NCBI GenBank assembly: GCA_021839785.1
Contig: JAKCAB010000428.1
Span: 1 to 6,585 of the forward strand
Source: a bacterium
GTDB lineage: Bacteria; Verrucomicrobiota; Verrucomicrobiae; Limisphaerales; J093
Direction: 5' to 3'
Length of the DNA: 6,585 bases
In this document: piece after piece, positions 1 through 6,053 of the stretch
How the letters are laid out: each line of letters opens with the position of its first letter
Position numbering within the stretch: the first letter of the stretch is position 1
Made by a program: the position numbers and the translations under genes
The notes under the pieces: generated by a model
The model's database searches: none
What the model saw: the letters and a program-made list of their open reading frames with translations, nothing else
Told to the model about the DNA's origin: nothing

Positions 1-53
1 TCGTCACGCTCACCGACATCCTGCGCTTCATCTTCGGGGAGGTGGGGCGGTGA
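1..53 (+). CDS. C-terminal end of a CBS-domain (probable CNNM/HlyC-CorC-type) protein, partial
   Basis: Only the last 16 full codons and the TGA stop (51-53) are inside the window, reading VTLTDILRFIFGEVGR. A 'VTLxDIL..IxGE' string is the usual end of the second CBS domain in HlyC/CorC and CNNM proteins; the downstream gene has the same pattern (VTLENILEELVGQ). The protein ends right after this CBS domain, so it would lack the CorC_HlyC domain found in the next gene. The stop overlaps the GTG start of the next gene as GTGA, which implies one operon and translational coupling. The assignment to a tandem CNNM-type paralogue is inferred from a very short stretch; another CBS-domain protein remains possible. 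Confidence 0.6.
   Translation, partial: VTLTDILRFIFGEVGR
36..44 (+). promoter_or_regulatory. Strong Shine-Dalgarno site for the CNNM/CBS gene
   Basis: GGGGAGGTG ends 5 bases before the GTG start at 50 and matches the anti-SD sequence well. It lies inside the end of the preceding coding region and supports the GTG start and the GTGA stop-start overlap. It is the only clear SD site ahead of any gene start in this window. Confidence 0.7.
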
Positions 54-1396
54 ACTGGAACCTCGCCTGGGCGCTGTTGCTGAAGGTGCTGGCCGTGCTG
101 GTGCTCGTGTTCCTCAACGGCTTCTTCGTCGCGGCGGAGTTTGCGCTGGTCAAGCTTCGCGACACGCAGCTCGACGAGTTGATCCGCAAAGGCCAGCGCC
201 TGGCCAAGGTGACGCGGGGGGTGATCCGCAATCTGGACGCCTCGCTGAGCGCGTGCCAGTTGGGCATCACGCTGGCGAGTCTCGCGCTGGGCTGGGTGGG
301 CGAACCGATCTTCAGCGCGTTGCTGCGGCCGGTCTGGCCGTGGATCGGCCTGGGCGGCGAGGGCGCGGAGCCCATCCGCGAAACCGTCGCGGTGGTGGTC
401 GGTTTCCTCTCGATCACGTTCCTGCACATCACGGCCGGGGAACAGGCGCCCAAGTGGCTGGCCATCCAGCGTCCGCTGCCGGTCGCGCTGGCGGTGGCTC
501 AGCCGCTCGTGTGGTTTCACCGACTCAGTTACCCGTTCATCTGGCTCTTGAACTATGCCTCGCTTTGGATTCTGGGGCGGCTGGGTCTCCGACCCGTTGA
601 CGAATCGGGGTTCGGCCATTCGGAGGAAGAATTGCGCTTACTCGTGGCCGGGGGAGCGCGGCAGGGAGCCGAGACGAGCTTCGGGCGCCGCCTGGTGTTG
701 AACGCCTTCGACCTCCGCCAGCGCGTGGCGCGCGATGTCATGCGGCCGCGGCACGAAATCGTCGTCCTGAACCCGCAGGCGAGCCTGGCGGAGTGCCTGG
801 ACGTGGCGGAGAAGACCCGGTACTCGCGCTTCCCGATTTGCGAGCGCGGCGACCCGGACAAGACGCTGGGCGTCGTCCACATCAAGGATTTGTACGCCCT
901 GCGGATCAAGGCGCGCTCCGGGGCCGACCTGCTGCCCGCGGCGCGCAAGATCATTTACGTGCCGGAGACGGCGCGGATCGAGCGGTTGCTGCGCTGGTTT
1001 CTCGAACGGCGGCTCCACCTCGCGATGGTGGTGGATGAGTACGGCAGCACCGTAGGCCTGGTGACCCTCGAAAACATCCTCGAAGAGTTGGTGGGCCAGA
1101 TTCAGGATGAGTTCGACCAGGAAAAGCCACTGATCGTGCGGACCGCGGAGAACGCCTGGGACGTGGACGGCCTGTTCCCGCTGCACGAACTGGTGGCGCT
1201 GGTCGGCGAACCGATCCCGGCCGAGGCGGTGGCCACCACGAGCGGTTTTCTGACCCAGCGACTGGGTGGGTTTCCGAAAACCGGGGACGCCGTGACGTTG
1301 GGCGAGTACGCGCTGACCGTGGAGGAAACCGACGGCTTGCGGGTTACGCGGCTGAAGCTGGCTCGACGTCCGATGCCGTCGCCGAAGGCGCCGTGA
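50..1396 (+). CDS. CNNM/HlyC-CorC family membrane protein (DUF21 + CBS pair + CorC_HlyC)
   Basis: A 448-residue inner-membrane protein of the family annotated 'hemolysin family protein' or 'CNNM transporter'; known members act in Mg2+/Co2+ transport or efflux. The DUF21 membrane domain covers about residues 5-180. It has a first helix ending in LNGFFVAAEFALVKLR (22-37), the conserved segment SACQLGITLASLALGWVGEP (67-86), and GEQAPK (130-135) at the usual GExxPK site, with further hydrophobic stretches near 111-128 and 144-178. CBS1 spans about 228-285 (VMRPR at the start, SRFPICE, LGVVHIKDL). CBS2 spans about 298-352 (VVDEYGSTVGLVTLENILEE). The CorC_HlyC domain spans about 361-438 and keeps the DGLFPL and TTSGFLTQRLGGFPKTGD motifs. 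Length and domain order are normal for the family. The GTG start is chosen for the overlapping stop codon and strong SD. The last 53 bp overlap the opposing gene. Substrate and direction of transport cannot be read from the sequence. Confidence 0.93.
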   Translation: MNWNLAWALLLKVLAVLVLVFLNGFFVAAEFALVKLRDTQLDELIRKGQRLAKVTRGVIRNLDASLSACQLGITLASLALGWVGEPIFSALLRPVWPWIGLGGEGAEPIRETVAVVVGFLSITFLHITAGEQAPKWLAIQRPLPVALAVAQPLVWFHRLSYPFIWLLNYASLWILGRLGLRPVDESGFGHSEEELRLLVAGGARQGAETSFGRRLVLNAFDLRQRVARDVMRPRHEIVVLNPQASLAECLDVAEKTRYSRFPICERGDPDKTLGVVHIKDLYALRIKARSGADLLPAARKIIYVPETARIERLLRWFLERRLHLAMVVDEYGSTVGLVTLENILEELVGQIQDEFDQEKPLIVRTAENAWDVDGLFPLHELVALVGEPIPAEAVATTSGFLTQRLGGFPKTGDAVTLGEYALTVEETDGLRVTRLKLARRPMPSPKAP

Positions 1397-2258
1397 ACTG
1401 TCGCCCGCGCCAGGCCAGCACGCCCACGGCCACGATGGCCACCAGAGCGATCCCGCCGGGCAGCCGGAAACCGGCACGCAAATCGCCCAAGGCAAACCAG
1501 CCTTCCAGCGCCAGCCAGACCAGGACGGGTTCGAAGGGGGGCGCCTGGCCGGTCGGCCGTTTCGGCAGCAGCCACGGGGTGGCCAGCAGCAGCAAGGCGG
1601 CGATCAACAGCGGGGTTCCGATCAACAGGCCCGGCGGAGCGCCATACCAACTCAGGGGACGCTCGACAGGGGTCCAGGACCACCAGCCTTTGACGCGATG
1701 CCCCAGCGGCTCCAGCGCGAGCGTTTGGAGTACCGCCAGCCCGACCGACACGCCGAGCAACACCCACCCGTAGCCCTTTAAGCGCCGCCAGGGGCGCAGG
1801 ATCACTTTCGCGCACTGCCACGACGCCAACAGGACCGCCACCCAGAGAAAGGGCATCGGCCAGGCGACGAAACCGAGCAGGCGCGGCCCGAAATCGGTGC
1901 TGAAATTCAAACGCCCCAGCGGAAAACCGGTTTTCACTGCCACCGCCAGCATCATGCCCGACGTGAGAAAGATGACCAGGCCGAGCGCGGCGACATTCTG
2001 CCAGGGCAGGCGGCGGGCCAGGCAGGTCAGGACGGTGATTGCTGCCAGCGCAATGTAAGCCCCGTCCAGCCAGCACCACGCTCCAGGCAGGCGCGGTTGC
2101 AGCAAAGTGGCGGCCCAGACCGGCAGCGTCAGCGCCAGGAACGTGCCGAACGCCACCCGGTGAATCGGTTCGGCGTAGGCGCTCGGCAAACGGGAATTCA
2201 CCCCCGTGGCCGAGTGTCGCGACGGAGATGCGAAGACGGGTTCGCGGCGATTGGGCAC
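1344..2258 (-). CDS. Polytopic membrane protein, divergent DUF422/CruF-like (carotenoid biosynthesis protein family)
   Basis: About 304 residues from GTG 2258, with roughly eight hydrophobic segments (about residues 35-53, 62-80, 89-109, 127-149, 163-182, 217-233, 243-260 and 266-283). Three spots resemble DUF422 proteins such as CruF: GFPLGRLNFSTDFGPRLLG before segment 4, LEPLGHRVKGWWSW after segment 5 (like DPV...W.W), and SWYGAPPGLLIGTP before segment 6 (like YYGVP..NFLGW). The usual Asn-Phe-x-Gly-Trp signature is not kept, so the match is remote and is my own recognition. CruF proteins act as carotenoid 1',2'-hydratases; activity here is unproven and no carotenoid gene is adjacent. The reading frame stays open upstream to 2627, but that part is Arg-rich, not membrane-like, and runs into thiH. 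GTG 2258 is preferred because a TACGCT hexamer ends 6 bases upstream; GTG 2201 (285 residues) is an alternative. The 3' end overlaps the CNNM gene by 53 bp. Confidence 0.72.
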   Translation of the reverse strand: MPNRREPVFASPSRHSATGVNSRLPSAYAEPIHRVAFGTFLALTLPVWAATLLQPRLPGAWCWLDGAYIALAAITVLTCLARRLPWQNVAALGLVIFLTSGMMLAVAVKTGFPLGRLNFSTDFGPRLLGFVAWPMPFLWVAVLLASWQCAKVILRPWRRLKGYGWVLLGVSVGLAVLQTLALEPLGHRVKGWWSWTPVERPLSWYGAPPGLLIGTPLLIAALLLLATPWLLPKRPTGQAPPFEPVLVWLALEGWFALGDLRAGFRLPGGIALVAIVAVGVLAWRGRQFTAPSATASDVEPASAA

Positions 2259-2292
2259 GACGGCAGCGTAGCAAACGCGGCTCCGGCGGGAA
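2259..2292 (-). promoter_or_regulatory. Candidate start-proximal promoter for the DUF422-like gene
   Basis: On the minus strand TTGCTACGCT occurs at 2274-2265. Its TACGCT (2270-2265) would be the -10 element, and only 6 bases (2264-2259) separate it from GTG 2258. A transcript would begin at or next to the start codon and be leaderless. The best -35 at 16 bp spacing is TTCCCG (2292-2287), a weak match. No SD is present upstream of GTG 2258. Confidence 0.35.
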
Positions 2293-2347
2293 GCGAAAAC
2301 GGTACGCCGAATTCTTAAGCGGCGCGGAGCGGGAAAGGGGCCGCGTC

Positions 2348-2439
2348 GGTAGTGTCCTGGTTGGGTGGCGGCGATGCTGCCGCACCGCCCTGCGCCGGCG
2401 CAGCGGCGCAGCCACCCACGTGAAATCAGGACACCAACC
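2348..2439. repeat. Imperfect palindromic element with inverted ends (candidate dispersed or MITE-like repeat)
   Basis: The outer arms are GTGTCCTG (2352-2359) and CAGGACAC (2427-2434), an exact 8-bp inverted repeat. GGGTGGC (2363-2369) and GCCACCC (2411-2417) form a second nested pair. The arms are flanked by GGT (2348-2350) and ACC. The core holds an exact 12-bp palindrome TGCGCCGGCGCA (2391-2402) and an internal hairpin GCGGC/GCCGC (2368-2372 and 2379-2383). It encodes no evident protein and lies between two divergent genes. The nested layout suggests a folded or mobile repeat unit, but copy number cannot be judged from one window. It has no T-run and so does not look like an intrinsic terminator. 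Confidence 0.5.
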
Positions 2440-2454
2440 GGCGCGTCCGCTCCC

Positions 2455-2482
2455 TCGACAGACCTGGCGCAGACGCTATCCT
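2455..2482 (+). promoter_or_regulatory. Candidate sigma70-like promoter directly upstream of thiH
   Basis: TCGACA (2455-2460, 5 of 6 to TTGACA) and TATCCT (2477-2482, 4 of 6 to TATAAT) are spaced by 16 bp. Only 6 bases separate the -10 element from GTG 2489, so transcription would start at or beside the start codon and give a leaderless mRNA. This leaves no room for an SD or a TPP riboswitch. Confidence 0.5.
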
Positions 2483-2488
2483 CAGAGC

Positions 2489-3688
2489 GTGAGTTTCGTT
2501 GCCGAACTTGACGCCCTACCGCTGAGCCGCCTGCAAGCACTTGCCCGCAACGCCGATCGCCGGGCGGTGGCCGCCAGTCTCCGCAGCGCGGAGCCTTCGC
2601 TCGTTGATTTCGCCTGCCTGATTTCACCCGCGGCCGGGGAGGTGCTCGAAGAACTCGCCCGCCGGGCGCAGGCGTTGACGCGGCAACGGTTCGGCCGCGT
2701 GATCCGCCTGTTTGCCCCGCTGTACCTCTCGAACGAGTGCATCAACAACTGCCGGTACTGCGGCTTTTCGCGCGACAACCCGATTTTGCGCGTGACCCTG
2801 AGCGTGGACGAGGTGCTGCGCGAAGCGCGCGCGCTGAAGGAACAAGGATTCCGCAACCTCCTGCTCGTGGCGGGCGAGCATCCGCGGTTCATCTCGGAAG
2901 GTTACCTGCGCAATTGCATCGCCGCTCTGCACGCGGAAGTGCCCAGCCTTTCGCTCGAACTTGGGCCGATGGAGACCGCCGACTACCGCCCGTTGGTCGA
3001 GGCCGGTGCGGAAGGCCTGGTGGTGTACCAGGAAACGTACGACCGCGCGGTGTACGCGGACCTGCACACGTCCGGGCCGAAGCGGAACTTCGATTGGCGC
3101 CTGGAAACGCCGGCGCGCGCCCACACCGCGGGTTTTCGCCGGTTGGGCATCGGCGCCTTGTACGGCCTGGCGGATTGGCGGCGCGAAGCCATCTGTGTGG
3201 CCGCGCACGCGCAGTATCTGCTGCGGCATTGCTGGAAGGCGCAGCTCACGGTCTCGATTCCGCGGCTGCGGCCGTGCGCGGGTGAATTTCAGCCGCTCAC
3301 GCACCTGGCCGATCGCGAGCTGGTGCAGCTCGTCTGCGCTTATCGCCTGATGTTTCCGGACGTGGGCCTGGTACTCTCGACGCGCGAACCGGCGGCGTTG
3401 CGGGACGGTTTGATTCCGCTGGGCATCACGCTCATCAGCGCGGGGAGCCACACCGAACCGGGCGGGTACACCGGGGCCGGGCGGGACAAGCTGCATCGCA
3501 CCGAGCGGGGACGCATCGTGGAACTGGGCGCCAGCGAATGGGCCACGAACGGCAACGCTGGACCGCCGGAGGCGACGGGCCAGTTCAACATTGCGGACGA
3601 TCGCTCGCCGAACCAAGTGGCCGAGCGGATTCGCCGGCTCGGTTACGAACCCGTCTGGAAAGACTGGGACGCGGCGCTCACCGCCTGA
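2489..3688 (+). CDS. thiH: 2-iminoacetate synthase ThiH (radical SAM, thiamin thiazole synthesis)
   Basis: ThiH cleaves tyrosine with S-adenosylmethionine to give dehydroglycine (2-iminoacetate) and p-cresol; ThiG uses the former to build the thiazole ring of thiamin in the cytoplasm. The 399-residue protein opens with the family's N-terminal helix region, including FACLISPAAGEVLEELARRA. The [4Fe-4S] motif C84-x3-C88-x2-C91 lies in NECINNCRYCGF. Other ThiH landmarks are VAGEHP (127-132), YQETYDR (180-186), SIPRLRPCAG (256-265), SAGSHTEPGGYTG (317-329) and the closing GYEPVWKDWD (385-394). The GTG start is chosen because it gives the standard N-terminus; the frame is open further upstream but the added residues are unlike ThiH. 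A stretch of about 37 residues between GGY (327) and QFN (365) is longer than in E. coli ThiH. HydG is excluded by the short C-terminus without an extra Cys cluster. thiS follows after 38 bp. Confidence 0.95.
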   Translation: MSFVAELDALPLSRLQALARNADRRAVAASLRSAEPSLVDFACLISPAAGEVLEELARRAQALTRQRFGRVIRLFAPLYLSNECINNCRYCGFSRDNPILRVTLSVDEVLREARALKEQGFRNLLLVAGEHPRFISEGYLRNCIAALHAEVPSLSLELGPMETADYRPLVEAGAEGLVVYQETYDRAVYADLHTSGPKRNFDWRLETPARAHTAGFRRLGIGALYGLADWRREAICVAAHAQYLLRHCWKAQLTVSIPRLRPCAGEFQPLTHLADRELVQLVCAYRLMFPDVGLVLSTREPAALRDGLIPLGITLISAGSHTEPGGYTGAGRDKLHRTERGRIVELGASEWATNGNAGPPEATGQFNIADDRSPNQVAERIRRLGYEPVWKDWDAALTA

Positions 3689-3726
3689 ACGCGCGGCCTG
3701 CCGAACAACTCAACCAACCGCAAGTC

Positions 3727-3936
3727 ATGGCAGCAGGAGTCGTCCACGCCAACGGTCACCCGGTGAACAGCGAGGTGCCCTGCACGATCGAGCAGTTCCT
3801 CCGCGCCCAAGGTTTGTATCCGCGCAGCGTGGTGGTGGAACGGAACGGCGAGGCCGTGGCGCCGTCCGAGTTTCCGCACCGCACCGTGCAAGCCGGCGAC
3901 CGGCTGGAGATCGTCAAGATCGTGGCGGGGGGATGA
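3727..3936 (+). CDS. thiS: Sulfur carrier protein ThiS
   Basis: A 69-residue ubiquitin-like protein ending in the diagnostic Gly-Gly (IVKIVAGG). In known systems ThiF adenylates this C-terminus, it is converted to a thiocarboxylate, and ThiG uses it to donate sulfur to the thiazole. Family features include NGHPVN (9-14), the IEQFLRAQGL helix, VVVERNGEAVAPSEF and AGDRLEIVKIVAGG. Length is normal (about 66). ATG 3727 is the only good start giving a standard size; upstream in-frame starts fall inside thiH. The region before it (3689-3726) has no clear SD, so translation may depend on readthrough from thiH. The thiH-thiS pairing supports both calls. thiG and thiF are absent. The 3' end faces ald with 13 bp between the stop codons. 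Confidence 0.93.
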   Translation: MAAGVVHANGHPVNSEVPCTIEQFLRAQGLYPRSVVVERNGEAVAPSEFPHRTVQAGDRLEIVKIVAGG

Positions 3937-3949
3937 AAATCTGGGCGGC

Positions 3950-5050
3950 TCAGATTGTCGGCGCCGTGAACGGCATTCCGTGTGCCTCGGCGACTGCTCT
4001 GCAGGTCGGCTTGCCATCCTGGACGTTTATGCCGGAGACGAGCGCAGAGTGGCGGCGGCAAGCGTCCTTCAAGCCGTGGTCGGCCAGCGCCTCCACGTAA
4101 GGATAGGTCACGTTGGTCAAGGCCTGGGTTGCCGTCCGCGCGTAGGCGCCGGGCATGTTCGCCACGCAATAATGGAGCACCCCTTCCTCGACAAAGGTCG
4201 GTTGGTCGTGCGTGGTCGGACGCGAAGTCTCGGCGCAGCCGCCCTGGTCGATGGCGATGTCCACCAGCACGCTGCCGGGTCTCATGCAGCGGAGCATCTC
4301 GCGGCGGATCAGCTTCGGCGCCTTGGCTCCGGGCACGAGCACGGCGCCGACCAACAAATCTACCGACGGCAACAAGTCCATCAGATGTGCCTCGCTCGAA
4401 TACAGCGTGTGGGCCGTGTGCAGCGTAATGTCGAGAAACCGCATCCGCTCCAGGTCCACCTCCAGAATCGTGACGTCGGCACCCAGGCCGGTGGCCATGC
4501 GGGCGGCATTGATGCCCGACGCGCCCCCGCCCAGCACGACCACGCGTCCCGGCAACACCCCCGGCACGCCGCCCAGCAGTGTACCGCTGCCGCCGGTGTG
4601 TTTCGCGAGAAAGTACGCCCCGACGAACACCGACATGCGCCCGGCAATTTCGCTCATCGGTTCGAGCAACGGCAGCCGGCGGTTGACCTCGACGGTCTCG
4701 TAAGCGATGCCCGTGACGCGGGACCGCAGGAGGGCTTCGGTGAGCGCCCGATCCGGGGCAAGGTGCAGATAGGTGAAGAGCATCTGGCCCGGCCGCAGCA
4801 GCCCGTACTCCTCGGGTTGCGGCTCCTTGACCTTCACGACCAGTTCGGCGCGCTCGAAAATGCGGGCGTGATCGTCCACGAGTTGGGCACCGGCCTGCTG
4901 GTAGTCGGCATCGGGAAATCCCGCGCCCGCGCCCGCGCCTCGTTCGACCAGGACTTCATGCCCGCGCTGGATCAACAGGTACGCGGCCGACGGGAGCAGG
5001 CCGACGCGCGCCTCGTTGCGCTTAATCTCCCTGGGTATGCCGATGATCAT
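3950..5050 (-). CDS. ald: Alanine dehydrogenase (NAD-dependent)
   Basis: A cytoplasmic enzyme of 366 residues that interconverts L-alanine with pyruvate and ammonia using NAD; length is close to the usual 370. It begins [20 protein letters not shown], the standard N-terminus, with substrate-site residues R15 and K75 (VVKVKEPQ) and catalytic H96 (TYLHLAPD). The nucleotide-binding glycine motif is [13 protein letters not shown] (G174, G176, G179), followed by [16 protein letters not shown]. The second catalytic Asp lies in [11 protein letters not shown] (D268). The C-terminal [18 protein letters not shown] is also typical. ATG 5050 is preferred over an ATG at 5140, which adds 30 residues unlike the family. 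No SD precedes it; a weak TTGTCG-17 bp-CACGTT pair sits 6 bases upstream (5085-5057). ubiA lies upstream on the same strand, 120 bp away. It could serve alanine catabolism or ammonium assimilation; the context does not decide. Confidence 0.96.
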   Translation of the reverse strand: MIIGIPREIKRNEARVGLLPSAAYLLIQRGHEVLVERGAGAGAGFPDADYQQAGAQLVDDHARIFERAELVVKVKEPQPEEYGLLRPGQMLFTYLHLAPDRALTEALLRSRVTGIAYETVEVNRRLPLLEPMSEIAGRMSVFVGAYFLAKHTGGSGTLLGGVPGVLPGRVVVLGGGASGINAARMATGLGADVTILEVDLERMRFLDITLHTAHTLYSSEAHLMDLLPSVDLLVGAVLVPGAKAPKLIRREMLRCMRPGSVLVDIAIDQGGCAETSRPTTHDQPTFVEEGVLHYCVANMPGAYARTATQALTNVTYPYVEALADHGLKDACRRHSALVSGINVQDGKPTCRAVAEAHGMPFTAPTI

Positions 5051-5106
5051 GCCGGCAACGTGGCACGCGCCCAGGCGGGCGACAAATCGAATCGGAGTGT
5101 GCGGAA

Positions 5107-5174
5107 TTGACCGTGTGACCGCGTTCTGCCGGCCGCCCAACTGGGCTTGGTTGGAGGCGGTACTGTGCGGTCAA
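5107..5174 (-). other. Long imperfect hairpin in the ubiA-ald gap
   Basis: Outer arms TTGACCG (5107-5113) and CGGTCAA (5168-5174) are exact inverted repeats, and the second arm contains the ubiA stop codon. A nested stem pairs CCGCCCAAC (5133-5141) with GTTGGAGGCGG (5150-5160), with one bulge and an 8-base loop. On either strand no T-run follows the stem, so it is not a classical intrinsic terminator. It could end ubiA transcription with help from Rho, protect a processed 3' end, or be an operator for ald. The pairing is seen directly; the role is inferred. Confidence 0.5.
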
Positions 5175-6043
5175 GTCGCCGGCACGTAGCGTTGGAGCGC
5201 CAGGGCCAGCACGAAGCACGCGCCGAACGCGGGCACCACGCCCCACGGTTCGCCGGCCGTGGCCAGCAGGTCCACCAGCACGATGCCGGCCAGGAGCTTG
5301 GAAACGGCAAAGCCGATTTGGCGGGGCTCTTTGCGAAATACAAAGCGCAGGGCGGGCAGAATCCAGATGACCAGCAGGAGGCTGAGATAAAAGGCGCGCT
5401 CGCGGTAATCGGGTCCGTTCGCCAGCAACGCCAGCGCGATCGGCGCGGCCAGCGTGAGCACCGGGCTCCACCGCACCGGTCCGCGGATCGATTCCTTGCG
5501 GGCCAGGTAACTGAGGCCGCCGACGTACATGCCCAAGGCCAGCCCGCCCCAAATCGCTGCGCCATCGACGCCGCGTGCCGCCCCGGCCGCCAGCAGGTAA
5601 ACGAGAAACCGGCACAGGCCCATCAAGACCACCGACAGCGTGGTGCGCTTGTGGATGGCGTTGTAGAGGACGATCGTCGCCGCCAGCACGCACGCGAGCA
5701 CCAGACAGGTCCGGCCCAGGAACGCAGCACTCGCCACGCCCAACGCCAGCCAGACCCAGCCCAGCCGCCACACCATCGCCAGGCTGATCTGGCCGGAAGG
5801 GATTGGGCGTTCGCGGCGGCGTTGCTGGTCGAAGGCGACGTCGAACGCGTCGTTCAAATACATGCCGGCCACGTACAGGAACGTCGCGCCGAGGCACAGC
5901 AACGCAAAGCGGCCTGGCGCGCCGCCACCGCCCAGCACCCAACCGGCCACGCAGTTCGACCAGAGCGTGGGCAGGTTCGACACGCGCCCCAGCACCAGCA
6001 AGGGACGCAGATTCCATTCCGATTGGGTCGGGGACAGCGCCAT
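5171..6043 (-). CDS. UbiA-superfamily prenyltransferase-like membrane protein
   Basis: A 290-residue polytopic membrane protein with about nine hydrophobic segments. UbiA enzymes transfer prenyl chains to aromatic or other acceptors within the membrane. The first aspartate-rich motif is clear: YLNDAFDVAFDQQRRRERP (62-80; N64, D65, D68, D72). YNAIHKRTT (127-135) matches the Y..xKR.T stretch of the family. The place of the second Asp motif holds GGLSYLARKES (175-185), with no Asp pair. The N-terminal RPLLVLGRVSNLPTLWSNCVAGW suggests a distinct bacterial subfamily, perhaps near EboC-like proteins (from memory, low certainty), rather than UbiA or MenA of quinone synthesis. ATG 6043 gives the normal start; no SD is seen. 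ald lies downstream on the same strand; a secreted DUF1080 gene diverges upstream. Substrate unknown. Confidence 0.9.
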   Translation of the reverse strand: MALSPTQSEWNLRPLLVLGRVSNLPTLWSNCVAGWVLGGGGAPGRFALLCLGATFLYVAGMYLNDAFDVAFDQQRRRERPIPSGQISLAMVWRLGWVWLALGVASAAFLGRTCLVLACVLAATIVLYNAIHKRTTLSVVLMGLCRFLVYLLAAGAARGVDGAAIWGGLALGMYVGGLSYLARKESIRGPVRWSPVLTLAAPIALALLANGPDYRERAFYLSLLLVIWILPALRFVFRKEPRQIGFAVSKLLAGIVLVDLLATAGEPWGVVPAFGACFVLALALQRYVPAT

Positions 6044-6053
6044 GTGCGGCGAG

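Noticed and set aside
638..1495. A 285-codon minus-strand open frame opposite the CNNM gene
   Set aside because: It is antisense to the CBS domains, with Arg/His/Gln-rich composition and no family features; a shadow of the real gene.
2039..2488. Upstream extension of thiH by 150 codons
   Set aside because: The added residues are Arg-rich and unlike ThiH, they cross the palindromic element and the opposing membrane-protein gene, and GTG 2489 gives the standard ThiH N-terminus.
2440..2490. TPP riboswitch upstream of thiH, prompted by a CTCAGAG string
   Set aside because: The conserved TPP aptamer segments are not present and the likely promoter leaves no leader.
2259..2627. Upstream extension of the DUF422-like gene to 2627
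   Set aside because: The added 123 residues are Arg/Gly-rich, overlap thiH and the repeat element, and have no membrane character.
2489..3688. HydG ([FeFe]-hydrogenase maturase) instead of ThiH
   Set aside because: The protein is about 400 residues with the ThiH ending GYEPVWKDWD, lacks the extra C-terminal Cys cluster of HydG, and is followed by thiS.
3933..4100. A 55-codon ORF starting in an ATGA overlap with the thiS stop, preceded by a G-run
   Set aside because: The start context is tempting for a thiG, but the translation does not resemble ThiG or any known family and it lies wholly antisense to the end of ald.
3980..5110. A 376-codon plus-strand open frame opposite ald
   Set aside because: It lies antisense to a clear alanine dehydrogenase. 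Its translation is rich in His, Arg and Gln with no recognisable domain, as expected of a GC-rich shadow frame.
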